A DNA stretch of 64,000 bases, from positions 4,902,001 through 4,966,000 of the forward strand of contig NZ_CP029553.1 in assembly GCF_003173755.1 (NCBI RefSeq), read 5' to 3'. Both the position numbers and the translations under genes were made by a program. Positions 30,440 to 38,393 of this stretch are shown here, in pieces. Each line of letters opens with the position of its first letter. The first letter of the stretch is position 1. The notes beneath the pieces were generated by a model. The model was not told the origin of the DNA and searched no databases. It saw nothing but the letters and a program-made list of their open reading frames with translations. This DNA is from Methylobacterium terrae. Lineage in GTDB: Bacteria > Pseudomonadota > Alphaproteobacteria > Rhizobiales > Beijerinckiaceae.

Positions 30440-31222
30440 ATGGATCTCGGTCTCAAGGGCAAGCGCGCCCTCGTCCTGTCGTCCAGCCGCGGGCTCGGCC
30501 GCGGCATCGCCGAGGCCCTGGCGGCCGAGGGCGCGAACGTGCTGCTCACCGCCCGCACGGCCGAGCGCCTCGACGAGGCGGTGGCGGCGATCAACGCCCG
30601 CGGCCAGGGCCGCGCCCACGCCTTCGCGGGCAGCCTGAAGGACAACGTCGAGGCGATCCACGCCGCCGCCCAGGAGCATCTCGGCGGGGTCGACATCCTG
30701 GTCGCCAATACCGGCGGCCCGCCGGCCGGCACCGCGCTCACCGTGCAGCCCGAGGCCTGGACGCCCCAGTTCGAGGCGATGGTGACCCCGGTCTTCCGCC
30801 TCGCCGGCCTCGTCCTGCCGGGCATGCGCCAGGCCGGCTTCGGCCGCATCGTGGTGGTGGCCTCGAGCGGCGTCGAGCAGCCGATCCCGAACCTCGTGAT
30901 GTCGAACGCGCTGCGCGCCTCGATCGCCGGCTGGGCCAAGACCCTGTCGGCCGAGGTCGCGGCCGACGGCGTCACCGTCAACATGATCCTGCCCGGCCGC
31001 ATCGAGACCGACCGCACGGGCGAGCTCGACACCGCCAACGCCAAGGCGCAGGGCAAGTCGCGCGAGGAGATCGCCGAGGCCGCCCGCGCGGCGATCCCCG
31101 CCAAGCGCTACGGCAAGGTGCAGGAATTCGCCGACGTGGCGTGCTTCCTGGCCTCGGAGCGGGCCTCCTACATGACCGGCAGCATGATCCGGGTCGATGG
31201 CGGGGCCGTGCGGTCGATCTGA
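30440..31222 (+). CDS. SDR oxidoreductase lacking the Tyr-Lys catalytic pair
   Basis: 260 residues, Rossmann fold. The cofactor loop is SSSRGLGRGIA in place of TGxxxGIG, NTGGPPAG replaces NNAG, and the usual YxxxK reads SNALR, so Tyr and Lys are both changed. The conserved VNMILPGRIETDR and YMTGSMIRVDGG segments are present. It belongs to the SDR group annotated as 3-oxoacyl-ACP-reductase-like with PNLVMSNALRA, for which classical catalysis is doubtful. The ATG at 30440 follows GGGAGGAA. It is single, flanked by palindromic repeats on both sides. Confidence 0.88.
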   Translation: MDLGLKGKRALVLSSSRGLGRGIAEALAAEGANVLLTARTAERLDEAVAAINARGQGRAHAFAGSLKDNVEAIHAAAQEHLGGVDILVANTGGPPAGTALTVQPEAWTPQFEAMVTPVFRLAGLVLPGMRQAGFGRIVVVASSGVEQPIPNLVMSNALRASIAGWAKTLSAEVAADGVTVNMILPGRIETDRTGELDTANAKAQGKSREEIAEAARAAIPAKRYGKVQEFADVACFLASERASYMTGSMIRVDGGAVRSI

Positions 31223-31226
31223 GGGG

Positions 31227-31334
31227 TGATACGAGAGCCGGAAGATTACTTCCGGATCTCGTATCGCCAGCCCGCGCGGCGCTTGAGCGAAGCTGATTTC
31301 CGCATCGCGACGCGATCAGCCGGAAATCGTATGA
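31227..31334. repeat. Dispersed palindromic repeat, copy B
   Basis: The reverse complement of copy A at 20319-20426, with only a handful of substitutions in 108 bases. The 17-bp terminal hairpin has one changed pair. It starts four bases after the stop of the SDR gene and may contribute to its transcript end. Confidence 0.9.
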
Positions 31335-31419
31335 GGGAGGCGGGCGCGTTCGTCCCGCCTCCCTCCCGTCCCGGATCTCCGTCCGCTCTCGCCACGGTCG
31401 TCCGGGTGAGGAGATCCGC

Positions 31420-31459
31420 AACGAGAAAGGGCGGCCCCGCGGGGCCGCCCTTTCTCGTT
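31420..31459. terminator. Perfect 40-bp palindrome, bidirectional terminator
   Basis: A perfectly self-complementary 40-base sequence centred between 31439 and 31440. Each arm starts AACGAGAAAGG and runs into GGCGGCCCC. Read either way it ends in CTTTCTCGTT, so a strong stem is followed by a short T-rich tail. It sits between the SDR gene/repeat B and the convergent NDUFA9-like gene. Confidence 0.8.
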
Positions 31460-31490
31460 CAGACCTACGCGTTCAAACCTGCTCCGCCGC

Positions 31491-32657
31491 CTACTGCCTC
31501 TTGCCCCAGCGCACCCCCGGCGCCGGGCCGGCCCCCGCGGCGAGCTGCCCCACCGCCGGGCCGCTCGCATCGCCCGGGTGGTGCTGCGAGCCCGGGCCCA
31601 TCGGGTCTGGCGCCATCAGGTCGGGGGTCGCGGCCATCTCGGGGGTGCCGCGGCCGGTGGCGAACTGGCCGGCCTTGCGGAAGCGCCAGAGATAGCCCGG
31701 CACCACCGCCTCGATCGCGGTGGGCGCGATGCCGATCCCCTCGATCGTGCGGCCCTCCGCCTTGGCGGCCTCCGACACGACGTTGTCGCTCTGGAGCAGC
31801 GTGACCTGGTCGCGGGAGAGCTTCAGCGAGTCGGGCAGGAGGCCGAGCGTCGCGGTGTCGACGAGCTCCATCACCCGGGCCTGGATCCGGGCGGCGGGGG
31901 TCGGCAGCGGCAGCACCACGCGGCTGCGCATCGTCACCTTCAGGGTGTACTCGACGAGCTGCTGCAGGGTCAGGATCTCCGGTCCGCCGAGCTCGTAGAC
32001 CCGTCCGCCCTGGAGCCCGCCCTCGACCGCCCGGGCGATCGCCTCGGCGACGTCGCCGGCGAAGACCGGCTGCATCCGCGACTCGGCGCCGGCGAGCGGC
32101 AGCACCGGCAGCATCCGGGCGAGGCCGGCGAAGCGGTTGAAGAAGCTGTCGCCCGGCCCGAACACGATCGAGGGCCGGAACACGACCGCGTCGGGCCGCG
32201 CCTCGAACACCCGGGCCTCGCCGATCGCCTTCGAGCGCGCATAGACGGAAGCCGAATGCGCGTCGGCGCCCAGCGCCGAGACGTGCACCAGCGGGGCGTT
32301 CACCGCGGCGGCGGCGCGGGCGACCTCGCCGGCCCCTTCCGCCTGGAGGCGCTGGAAGGTCTGGCTGCCGCTCTCCTGCAGGATGCCGACGAGGTTGACC
32401 ACGATGTCGGCGTGCTCGGCCGCCCGGACGATCGAGGCCGGGTTGCGCAGGTTGGCCTGCACGCCGACGATCTGGCCGACGCGGCCGAGCGGCTGGAGGA
32501 ACTGGGCGAGGTCGGGCCGGCGCACCGCCACCCGGATCCGGTAGCCGCGCTTGGCCAGCGCCCGCACGACGTGGCGGCCGAGGAAGCCCGATCCCCCGAA
32601 CACGGTCACGAGCTGCGAGGCGGGCCGGGTCAGGCCGACAGTGTCGAAGCCGGTCAT
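31491..32657 (-). CDS. NDUFA9-like complex I-associated NAD(P)-binding protein
   Basis: 388 residues, atypical extended SDR. VFGGSGFLGRHVVRALAKRGYRIRVAVRRP is the N-terminal cofactor loop; VVNLVGIL, HVSALGADAHS and FRPSIVFGPGDSFFNRFAGL are family blocks of the mitochondrial 39-kDa (NDUFA9) subunit and its alphaproteobacterial relatives. A role in NADH dehydrogenase assembly or stability is inferred from the family. The C-terminal 50 residues are Pro/Gly/Met-rich and variable. The ATG at 32657 follows GGAAGGACC. Confidence 0.9.
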   Translation of the reverse strand: MTGFDTVGLTRPASQLVTVFGGSGFLGRHVVRALAKRGYRIRVAVRRPDLAQFLQPLGRVGQIVGVQANLRNPASIVRAAEHADIVVNLVGILQESGSQTFQRLQAEGAGEVARAAAAVNAPLVHVSALGADAHSASVYARSKAIGEARVFEARPDAVVFRPSIVFGPGDSFFNRFAGLARMLPVLPLAGAESRMQPVFAGDVAEAIARAVEGGLQGGRVYELGGPEILTLQQLVEYTLKVTMRSRVVLPLPTPAARIQARVMELVDTATLGLLPDSLKLSRDQVTLLQSDNVVSEAAKAEGRTIEGIGIAPTAIEAVVPGYLWRFRKAGQFATGRGTPEMAATPDLMAPDPMGPGSQHHPGDASGPAVGQLAAGAGPAPGVRWGKRQ

Positions 32658-33010
32658 GGTCGTGGGGTCCTTCCGCGGGTCCTGTCCGGGGAATCCTGCC
32701 CGGGGGAGTCTTATCCGGGATTCTCGCCGGGGGCTCTGCCGGCTCCTTAGTCGAGGGGGCGGGCCCTGTGAAGCACTTTGCGCCGTGCCGCCCGGGTCGC
32801 CATCGACGGCCCCTGAGGCCTCGGCCGGCCGCGCGACCTCGTGTCCCCGCGGGAGGCCCGGCGCGGGGTCCGGGCGGGCGGCCGGATTCGGCGGGTTCGG
32901 CCCGTCGCGCACCGGGCGGGCGGCACGAAGGTACAACGAGCGGTTTCTTGAAAATAACCCAGCGTCACATAGGATAATGATCGCATATCGCGCCGGATGG
33001 TGGAAAGGTG
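32658..33010. other. Divergent promoter region, NDUFA9-like and coiled-coil genes
   Basis: 353 bases without a gene. 32665-32750 has several imperfect copies of TCCGGGG/ATCCGGG. The last 90 bases are much more AT-rich and hold a sigma-70-like promoter at 32948-32975. Confidence 0.5.
32948..32975 (+). promoter_or_regulatory. Sigma-70-like promoter
   Basis: TTGAAA (32948-32953), 16-base spacer, TAGGAT (32970-32975). A transcript would begin near 32982, about 29 bases before the ATG at 33011, supporting that start for the coiled-coil gene. Confidence 0.45.
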
Positions 33011-34237
33011 ATGGTTTCAAGCGCGCAAGCGGTGGTCGTCGCAACCGGTTTTGGCCTGATTTTGCTCACGCTCAGGTCCTGTATCGGGCGCGGATGGATC
33101 AGAAAACGTTCGTTCATCTCCGATCGTCACCGCGGCGATGGCGGTATCCTGTCGATCGAGCCGACGAATTCGGCCAGGGCTACGTATTCCGCATACTCCG
33201 GTGAGGGCGGTGTCGGGGAGGAGGGCGTCTGCGCCCTCCGCCTGGCTTCCGGCGCCGCGGCGGCCGGCGCGGCCCTCGCCCTGCTCGCCGGGGCGGCGCT
33301 GTTCCTGACCCGCGACGATGCGGCGGTCTCCGTCGAAGCGCTGCTCGCGCGGGCCGGCCGCGGCTTGCGGGATGCCGGGATCGGGATCGACGGGCAGGAC
33401 GCCCGGATCCAGGACTCCCGGATCCAGGACTCCCGGATCCAAGATTCCCGGATCGTCGATCCCGAGGCCGTCCGGCTCGCCGGCCTCGGGGAGGGGGCGG
33501 GGCAACGGCGCGATCTCGCGGCGCAGTCGCGCCGGCTCACCGCCGAGATGGAGGCGCTCGACCGCGCCCTCGTCCAGCGCCGGGACGAACTCGACCTCGT
33601 CGGCGCCTCCGTGGCGCGCCTGCGCCTCGCGGCGGAAACGGATCACGAGACCCGGCGGGCGACCGAGGTGGCGAAGGCCGCCGCCGATGCCGGCGCGGAC
33701 GAGGCTCGGGCGGGCATCGCCGCGGTGGGCCGGGAGATGGCGGCCCTGCGGGCGCAGGTCGCGGAGCAGCGCGAGGTGCTGGCCGCCGCCCGGACGGACG
33801 TCGAGGCGGCCCGGTCCGCCCTGACCGTCCTGCGGGCCGAGATCGCCGAGCAGGCCGGCAGGATGGAGGCGGCCCGGGCGGAGGGCGAGGCGGGGATCCG
33901 GCGCATCGCCGACCGTCTCGCCGAATTCGGCCGCACCGCGCGGACCAACCGCGAGGCGATCGGCCGGATCGCCCGGACGATCGACGATCTCGAGACGTCG
34001 TCGCGCGGCCCGGAGGCCGCGTTGCAGCCGGAGCAGTGGCGGGCGATCCAGCGGGCGCTGGCGCGAACCGGGCACTACCCCGGCAAGGTCGACGGCCGGC
34101 CCGGCGAGGAGACCCGGGCGGCGGTCGCGACGTACCAGCGCGGGCTCGGCGCCGCGGCCACCGGTCGGCTCTCCCCGGGGCAGATCGCGCGGCTGCTCGC
34201 GCTCGCCCCGGTCCAGCCGCCGGTGGCGGCGCCGTGA
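33011..34237 (+). CDS. Coiled-coil peptidoglycan-binding membrane protein
   Basis: 408 residues if the ATG at 33011 is used. The first 75 residues look unlike the rest and the start is uncertain; the ATG has AAAGG two bases upstream and a promoter-like sequence before it. A membrane helix (about residues 78-100), a long Arg/Ala/Glu-rich coiled coil (about 150-320) and a C-terminal PG_binding_1 domain (about 335-398, WRAIQRALARTGHYPGKVDGRPG) follow. The C-terminal part probably docks on the cell wall. The membrane-proximal linker holds three tandem RIQDS units. No enzymatic motif was found. Confidence 0.75.
   Translation: MVSSAQAVVVATGFGLILLTLRSCIGRGWIRKRSFISDRHRGDGGILSIEPTNSARATYSAYSGEGGVGEEGVCALRLASGAAAAGAALALLAGAALFLTRDDAAVSVEALLARAGRGLRDAGIGIDGQDARIQDSRIQDSRIQDSRIVDPEAVRLAGLGEGAGQRRDLAAQSRRLTAEMEALDRALVQRRDELDLVGASVARLRLAAETDHETRRATEVAKAAADAGADEARAGIAAVGREMAALRAQVAEQREVLAAARTDVEAARSALTVLRAEIAEQAGRMEAARAEGEAGIRRIADRLAEFGRTARTNREAIGRIARTIDDLETSSRGPEAALQPEQWRAIQRALARTGHYPGKVDGRPGEETRAAVATYQRGLGAAATGRLSPGQIARLLALAPVQPPVAAP
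33404..33448 (+). repeat. Three 15-bp in-frame tandem repeats
   Basis: Units CGGATCCAGGACTCC at 33404-33418 and 33419-33433 and a variant (CGGATCCAAGATTCC) at 33434-33448, with a partial fourth unit. They encode RIQDS three times in the linker of the coiled-coil protein. They are adjacent, so this is not a CRISPR array. Copy number may vary between strains. Confidence 0.9.
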
Positions 34238-34276
34238 GCGCCCGGAACGGATGAAGCGGCGTGCCGTTCGCACCCC

Positions 34277-34747
34277 ATGACGGCGCTCACCCGACCCCGC
34301 CACGGCCCGCGGCCCGGCCTGCTCCCCGGACTGCTCATCGGCCTCGGCCTCGGCGGCTTCTTCGACGGGATCGTGCTGCACCAGCTGCTGCAATGGCACC
34401 ACATGCTGAGCGGCTGGTACCCGATCACCTCGCTCGAAGCCTTGGAGCTCAACACCCGCTGGGACGGCTACTTCCACAGCGCCACCTACGTCCTCGTCGT
34501 GCTCGGCGTGTTCGGGCTCTGGCGCCGGGGCGGTCCCCACGACGGCCGGGCGCTCGCCGGCGCGGTGCTGCTCGGCTGGGCGGCGTTCAACCTGGTCGAG
34601 GGCACGATCGACCACCAGGTGCTGGGCGTGCACCACGTCAACGAGACGGTACCCCGGGCCGCCTGGCCGTGGTGGGATGCGGGCTTCCTCGCCTGGGGCG
34701 CCGCCATGGCGCTGGCCGGCGGCCTCCTGGTGCGGGGGCGGCGCTGA
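34277..34747 (+). CDS. DUF2243 membrane protein
   Basis: 156 residues with four hydrophobic helices. FFDGIVLHQLLQWHHMLSGW and the later EGTIDHQVLGVHHVNE carry the His-rich pattern of DUF2243, which could bind a metal or heme (inference from His placement at membrane edges). Function unknown. The ATG at 34277 has no strong ribosome site. Its TGA overlaps the next ATG by one base, so translation is coupled. Confidence 0.85.
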   Translation: MTALTRPRHGPRPGLLPGLLIGLGLGGFFDGIVLHQLLQWHHMLSGWYPITSLEALELNTRWDGYFHSATYVLVVLGVFGLWRRGGPHDGRALAGAVLLGWAAFNLVEGTIDHQVLGVHHVNETVPRAAWPWWDAGFLAWGAAMALAGGLLVRGRR

Positions 34748-34893
34748 TGCGGGCCGCCCTGCCGTGGATCCTCCTGACCCTCGCGCTCGGCGCCGCGACG
34801 GCGCCGGCCTGGGGCCGGCTCGTCGGCGGTTTCGACCCGACGCTGGACGAGCTCCTGAGCCTGCGCTGCGGGCCGGACCGGCCAGCGTCGTGA
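34747..34893 (+). CDS. 48-residue exported or membrane peptide
   Basis: MRAALPWILLTLALGAATAP is a signal peptide or membrane anchor, followed by a short tail with FDPTLDELLSLRCG. The start codon overlaps the stop of the DUF2243 gene (ATGA-type arrangement), which supports it being a real gene. Not recognised. It ends ten bases before the convergent flavoprotein gene. Confidence 0.6.
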   Translation: MRAALPWILLTLALGAATAPAWGRLVGGFDPTLDELLSLRCGPDRPAS

Positions 34894-34903
34894 CGGTCTC
34901 TGG

Positions 34904-36406
34904 CTACGCCACCTTGCGCGGCACCATCCGCTCGCTGCCCAGGGCCTCCCGCGCGCCCGACAGGCCGGCCTCGGCGTATTCCGCGTCCTCGTTGACGTTC
35001 CAGACGTCGAAGCGGCGCTCGCCGAGCATGATGTTTTGCGCGGTCAGCATCGCGGTCATCATCGCGTGGTCCTGGTTGTTGTACTTGTGCATCCCGTTGC
35101 GGCCGACGAGGTGGAGGGTCGGGTAGCTCCCCTCCAGGTCCCGGCGGATCGTCGCCACGTGGGAGCGGTAGGCGTCGTCGTAGACCGGATAGGCCTTGGG
35201 CTGGCGCACCACGCAGGCATCGACGACGCTCGCCGGATCGACGAGGCCGATCAGCCCGATCTCGCGGCGGGCGAGCGCGATCAGCTCGGAATCCGGCGCG
35301 TTCCACAGGCCGTCCCCCTCGAAGCAGAAATACTCGAGGCCGAGGCAGGCATAGGATTCGTCGGGCACCATCTCGGGCGACCACGAGCGGAAATTCTGCA
35401 CCCGCCCGACCTTCACCGCCGGGTCGTGGACGTAGATCCAGTTGTCCGGGAAGCTGTCCTTGGCGCGCGCGATCAGCGCCACGGTGACGAAGTCGCGGTA
35501 GCGCAGCGAGCGGGCCTGGAAGGTGCTCAAGGGGGCCGGCCGGATCGCCCCGACGAGCTCGCGGATCGGCGCCGAGGAGACGACGTTGCGGGCGGTGTAG
35601 GTCTCCCGGCTCCCGTCCTGGCGCCGCGCGCTCACCGTCCACAGCTTCGTGCCGGCATCGTACGACAGGGCATCGACCCGCCGGTCGAGCACGACCTGGC
35701 CGCCGTTCCGCCGGATCGCGCTCGCGGCGGCGTCCCACATCATGCCGGGACCGCGGCGGGGATAGCGGAACGACTCGATTAGGGTCTTGATGACCGCGCC
35801 GTCCGCGGCCGCCGGCCGGTGCAGCCCGAGCGAGCGCTTGAGCCCGTCGCGGATCGCGGCGCCGAGATCGAGCCCCTTGATGCGCTGCGCCGCCCAGTCG
35901 GCCGAGATGTCGTCGCAGGACATCCCCCACACCTTCTCGGTGTAGGTCTTGAAGAAGATCGAGAACAGCCGCTCGCCGAACTGGTTGCGGACCCACTCGT
36001 GGAAGCTCTTCGGCTCAGGCGTCGGCCGGGCGCGGGCCCAGAGGTAGGAGGCGACGCAGGCCGTGCTCTCCAGGATGCCGAGGTTGCGCAGGGCCTCGAA
36101 GGCCTTGAGCGGATAGGCGTAGGTCTTGCCCTTGTAGTAGATCCGCGACAGGCGCGGCCGCTCGATGAAGTCGTCGGGCAGGATCTCGTTCCAGAGATCG
36201 ACCACCTCCTTCGCCTTCGAGAAGAAGCGGTGGCCGCCGATGTCGAACAGGAAGCCCTTGTACGCGACGGTGCGGCTGATGCCGCCGACCTGGGTTGGGT
36301 CGCGCTCCAGCACCACGACGTCGCGGCCGGCCTTGGCCAGCATGTAGCCGGTGGTCAGGCCCGCCGGTCCCGCGCCGATCACCAGCGTCTCGGTGTGAAG
36401 GCTCAT
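34904..36406 (-). CDS. UDP-galactopyranose mutase-like FAD oxidoreductase
   Basis: 500 residues. The N-terminal FAD-binding ETLVIGAGPAGLTTGYMLAKAG (GAGPAG at 11-16) and VGGISRTVAYKGFLFDIGGHRFF match the NAD(P)-binding_8/amine-oxidase-like flavoproteins next to UDP-galactopyranose mutase and protoporphyrinogen oxidase. The C-terminal VGRNGMHKYNNQDHAMMTAM is the second FAD contact. Such enzymes often act in sugar nucleotide or polysaccharide pathways, and the divergent GT-C-like gene fits this, but the substrate is unknown. The ATG at 36406 is the natural start. Confidence 0.87.
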   Translation of the reverse strand: MSLHTETLVIGAGPAGLTTGYMLAKAGRDVVVLERDPTQVGGISRTVAYKGFLFDIGGHRFFSKAKEVVDLWNEILPDDFIERPRLSRIYYKGKTYAYPLKAFEALRNLGILESTACVASYLWARARPTPEPKSFHEWVRNQFGERLFSIFFKTYTEKVWGMSCDDISADWAAQRIKGLDLGAAIRDGLKRSLGLHRPAAADGAVIKTLIESFRYPRRGPGMMWDAAASAIRRNGGQVVLDRRVDALSYDAGTKLWTVSARRQDGSRETYTARNVVSSAPIRELVGAIRPAPLSTFQARSLRYRDFVTVALIARAKDSFPDNWIYVHDPAVKVGRVQNFRSWSPEMVPDESYACLGLEYFCFEGDGLWNAPDSELIALARREIGLIGLVDPASVVDACVVRQPKAYPVYDDAYRSHVATIRRDLEGSYPTLHLVGRNGMHKYNNQDHAMMTAMLTAQNIMLGERRFDVWNVNEDAEYAEAGLSGAREALGSERMVPRKVA

Positions 36407-36463
36407 GGCTCGGGCAACTCCGGGGCGGCTCGGCCGCGACGCGAAAAGGGGTTTCTCCCCGAG

Positions 36464-36485
36464 CTTTACCGCCCGGATGGTAAAG
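36464..36485. promoter_or_regulatory. CTTTACC-N8-GGTAAAG dyad in a divergent promoter
   Basis: A perfect 7-bp inverted repeat (36464-36470 and 36479-36485) between the divergent flavoprotein and GT-C-like genes. A second, tighter dyad CTAACC-GGGG-GGTAAG lies at 36505-36520. The same TWACC-N8-GGTAA layout occurs at 25112-25129. Confidence 0.5.
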
Positions 36486-36574
36486 AACCGCTCAACCGCC
36501 GCCGCTAACCGGGGGGTAAGAGCGGGCATGCGATTCGGGCGGCCCGGATGCTTCAAGGCCCGCAGGATCCCGCC

Positions 36575-38383
36575 ATGCTCGCCGCCCCGCTTTCCCAGGC
36601 CCGGTCCGGACAGGCGGCGGACCGGTCGCCGTTCGAGCGGCCGGCGATCGTCTGGCTCATCGTCCTCGCGGGCGTCGCGGGCGTACTGTCCTGGCCCGAC
36701 CTCCGGGCGGTGGTGCAGAGCCTGCGCCTGCCCGACACCGACGATGCGATGCGTCTCGTGCAGGTGCGCGACCTCATCGCCGGCCAGCCCTGGTTCGACC
36801 TCGCCCAGCACCGCCACGCGGGGGCGCCGCCGATGCACTGGTCGCGCCTCGTCGATGCACCGATCGCCGGCCTCGTCCTCCTGGCGCGGCCCCTCGCCGG
36901 GCCCGCCCTGGCCGAGGGCATCGCCGCCGCCGCGTGGCCGCTCCTGCTCCTCTGCCTCTACGCCGCGCTCCTCTACCGCGGGGTGCGGCGCGCCTTCGGC
37001 TGGCGTGCGGGCGCCTTCGCGCTGTTCGCCGCCGCCCAGGCGGTGTTCGTCACCGGCCTGTTCGCGCCCGGGCGGATCGACCACCACAACGTCCAGATCT
37101 GCGCGATCCTCGGGCTCGCCCTCGGCCTCGCCCGGCCGGCCCCGACCGCGCGGGACGGCGCCTGCGCCGGGGCGCTCGCCGCCCTCTCGCTGGCGGTCGG
37201 GCTCGAGGCGCTGCCCTTCATCGCCGCCGCCGGCCTCGTCCTCGCCGGGCAGTGGCTGCGCGACGGGCGCGCGGCCCTGGCGCCGTTCCTCGGCTTCGGC
37301 CTCGCCCTCGGGCTCGTCGCCCCGGCCCTGTACCTCGGCCAGACCGCCCCGGCGCTCTGGAGCGCGACCGCCTGCGACGCCCTTTCGCCGCCCTGGCTGT
37401 GGCTCTCCGCCGCCGCGGGCCTCACCGCCGCGGGCGCGGCCCTCGTCCCGGGCGGGCGGGCGGCGCGCCTCGCCCTCCTGGCGGCCTGCGGCGCCGGCGC
37501 GGTCGGGGGCGTCCTCGTCCTGTTCCCAGCCTGCGCCGCCGGTCCGTTCACCGGCATGCCCGACCTCGTGCGCCAGGAATGGCTCGGGAAGGTGCGCGAG
37601 ATGCGCCCGGTCTGGGAGCTGGTCCGGACGGCCCCCGACGCGGTCCTCGCCGGGCACCTGCCGGTGCTGATCGGTGCCGTCGCGGCGAGCCTGTGGGCGT
37701 GGCGCGGGCGCGAGCCTGCGCGGCGGCGCCTGATGGCGGCCGTCGCCGGCGCGCTCTGGCTCGGCGCGGCGCTCGGCGCGCTCCAGTTCCGCGGCCTCTA
37801 CGTCGCCGGCGCCTTCGTGCCCCTGGTGGCGGGGCCCGTCCTCGACCGGGCGGTGGCGCTGCTGCGCGCGCCCGAGGCGACCGCGCGCCGGCGCCTCGCC
37901 GCCCTGGCCCTGAGCCTCGCCCTGTGCGGCAAGGTCTGGTTCCTCCTGGCGTCCGTGCCGCAGGCCGTGGCCGGCACGCAGCGGGCCTACGCGGCCGATC
38001 ACGCCGCCTGGCAGGGCTGCGGCGCCCGCCGCTCGATCGCCGCCCTCGACGCCCTGCCGCCGGGGCTGATCCTCGCCGAGATCGACCTCGGGCCGAACCT
38101 CCTCCTGCACAGCCACCATTCCGTCGTGGCGGCGCCCTACCACCGGGCGCTGCCAGGGCTCGGCGCCTCGATCGAGGCGTTCCGCGACCCGCAGGACACG
38201 GCGGCGGTGGCGCGGCGGGCGGGGGCGGACTACATCGTGGCCTGCGCCCCCCCGGCGGAGCCGGGCGCGACCTCGACCGTCGCGGACCGCCTCGGGCGCG
38301 GCGAGATCACCCCGCCCGGGCTGGAGCCGGTCCCGGTCCAGGACACCCCCTTGCGGGTCTGGCGCGTCCGGCCGGCGCCGTGA
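36575..38383 (+). CDS. Polytopic membrane protein, possible GT-C glycosyltransferase
   Basis: 602 residues, about ten to twelve membrane helices. After helix 1 comes DTDDAMRLVQVRDL (residues 54-67), an acidic loop placed like the DxD/DE motif of GT-C enzymes such as PMT and STT3, then GRIDHHNVQ near residue 170. A soluble C-terminal part of about 120 residues follows. A lipid-linked-sugar glycosyltransferase is likely but not certain. The ATG at 36575 is preferred over 36548 because AGGA lies seven bases before it. DUF1499 and amine-oxidase genes follow closely. Confidence 0.72.
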   Translation: MLAAPLSQARSGQAADRSPFERPAIVWLIVLAGVAGVLSWPDLRAVVQSLRLPDTDDAMRLVQVRDLIAGQPWFDLAQHRHAGAPPMHWSRLVDAPIAGLVLLARPLAGPALAEGIAAAAWPLLLLCLYAALLYRGVRRAFGWRAGAFALFAAAQAVFVTGLFAPGRIDHHNVQICAILGLALGLARPAPTARDGACAGALAALSLAVGLEALPFIAAAGLVLAGQWLRDGRAALAPFLGFGLALGLVAPALYLGQTAPALWSATACDALSPPWLWLSAAAGLTAAGAALVPGGRAARLALLAACGAGAVGGVLVLFPACAAGPFTGMPDLVRQEWLGKVREMRPVWELVRTAPDAVLAGHLPVLIGAVAASLWAWRGREPARRRLMAAVAGALWLGAALGALQFRGLYVAGAFVPLVAGPVLDRAVALLRAPEATARRRLAALALSLALCGKVWFLLASVPQAVAGTQRAYAADHAAWQGCGARRSIAALDALPPGLILAEIDLGPNLLLHSHHSVVAAPYHRALPGLGASIEAFRDPQDTAAVARRAGADYIVACAPPAEPGATSTVADRLGRGEITPPGLEPVPVQDTPLRVWRVRPAP

Positions 38384-38393
38384 AGGAACCTCG

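Noticed and set aside
33404..33455. CRISPR-like repeats
   Set aside because: Units are adjacent without spacers and encode an in-frame peptide repeat.
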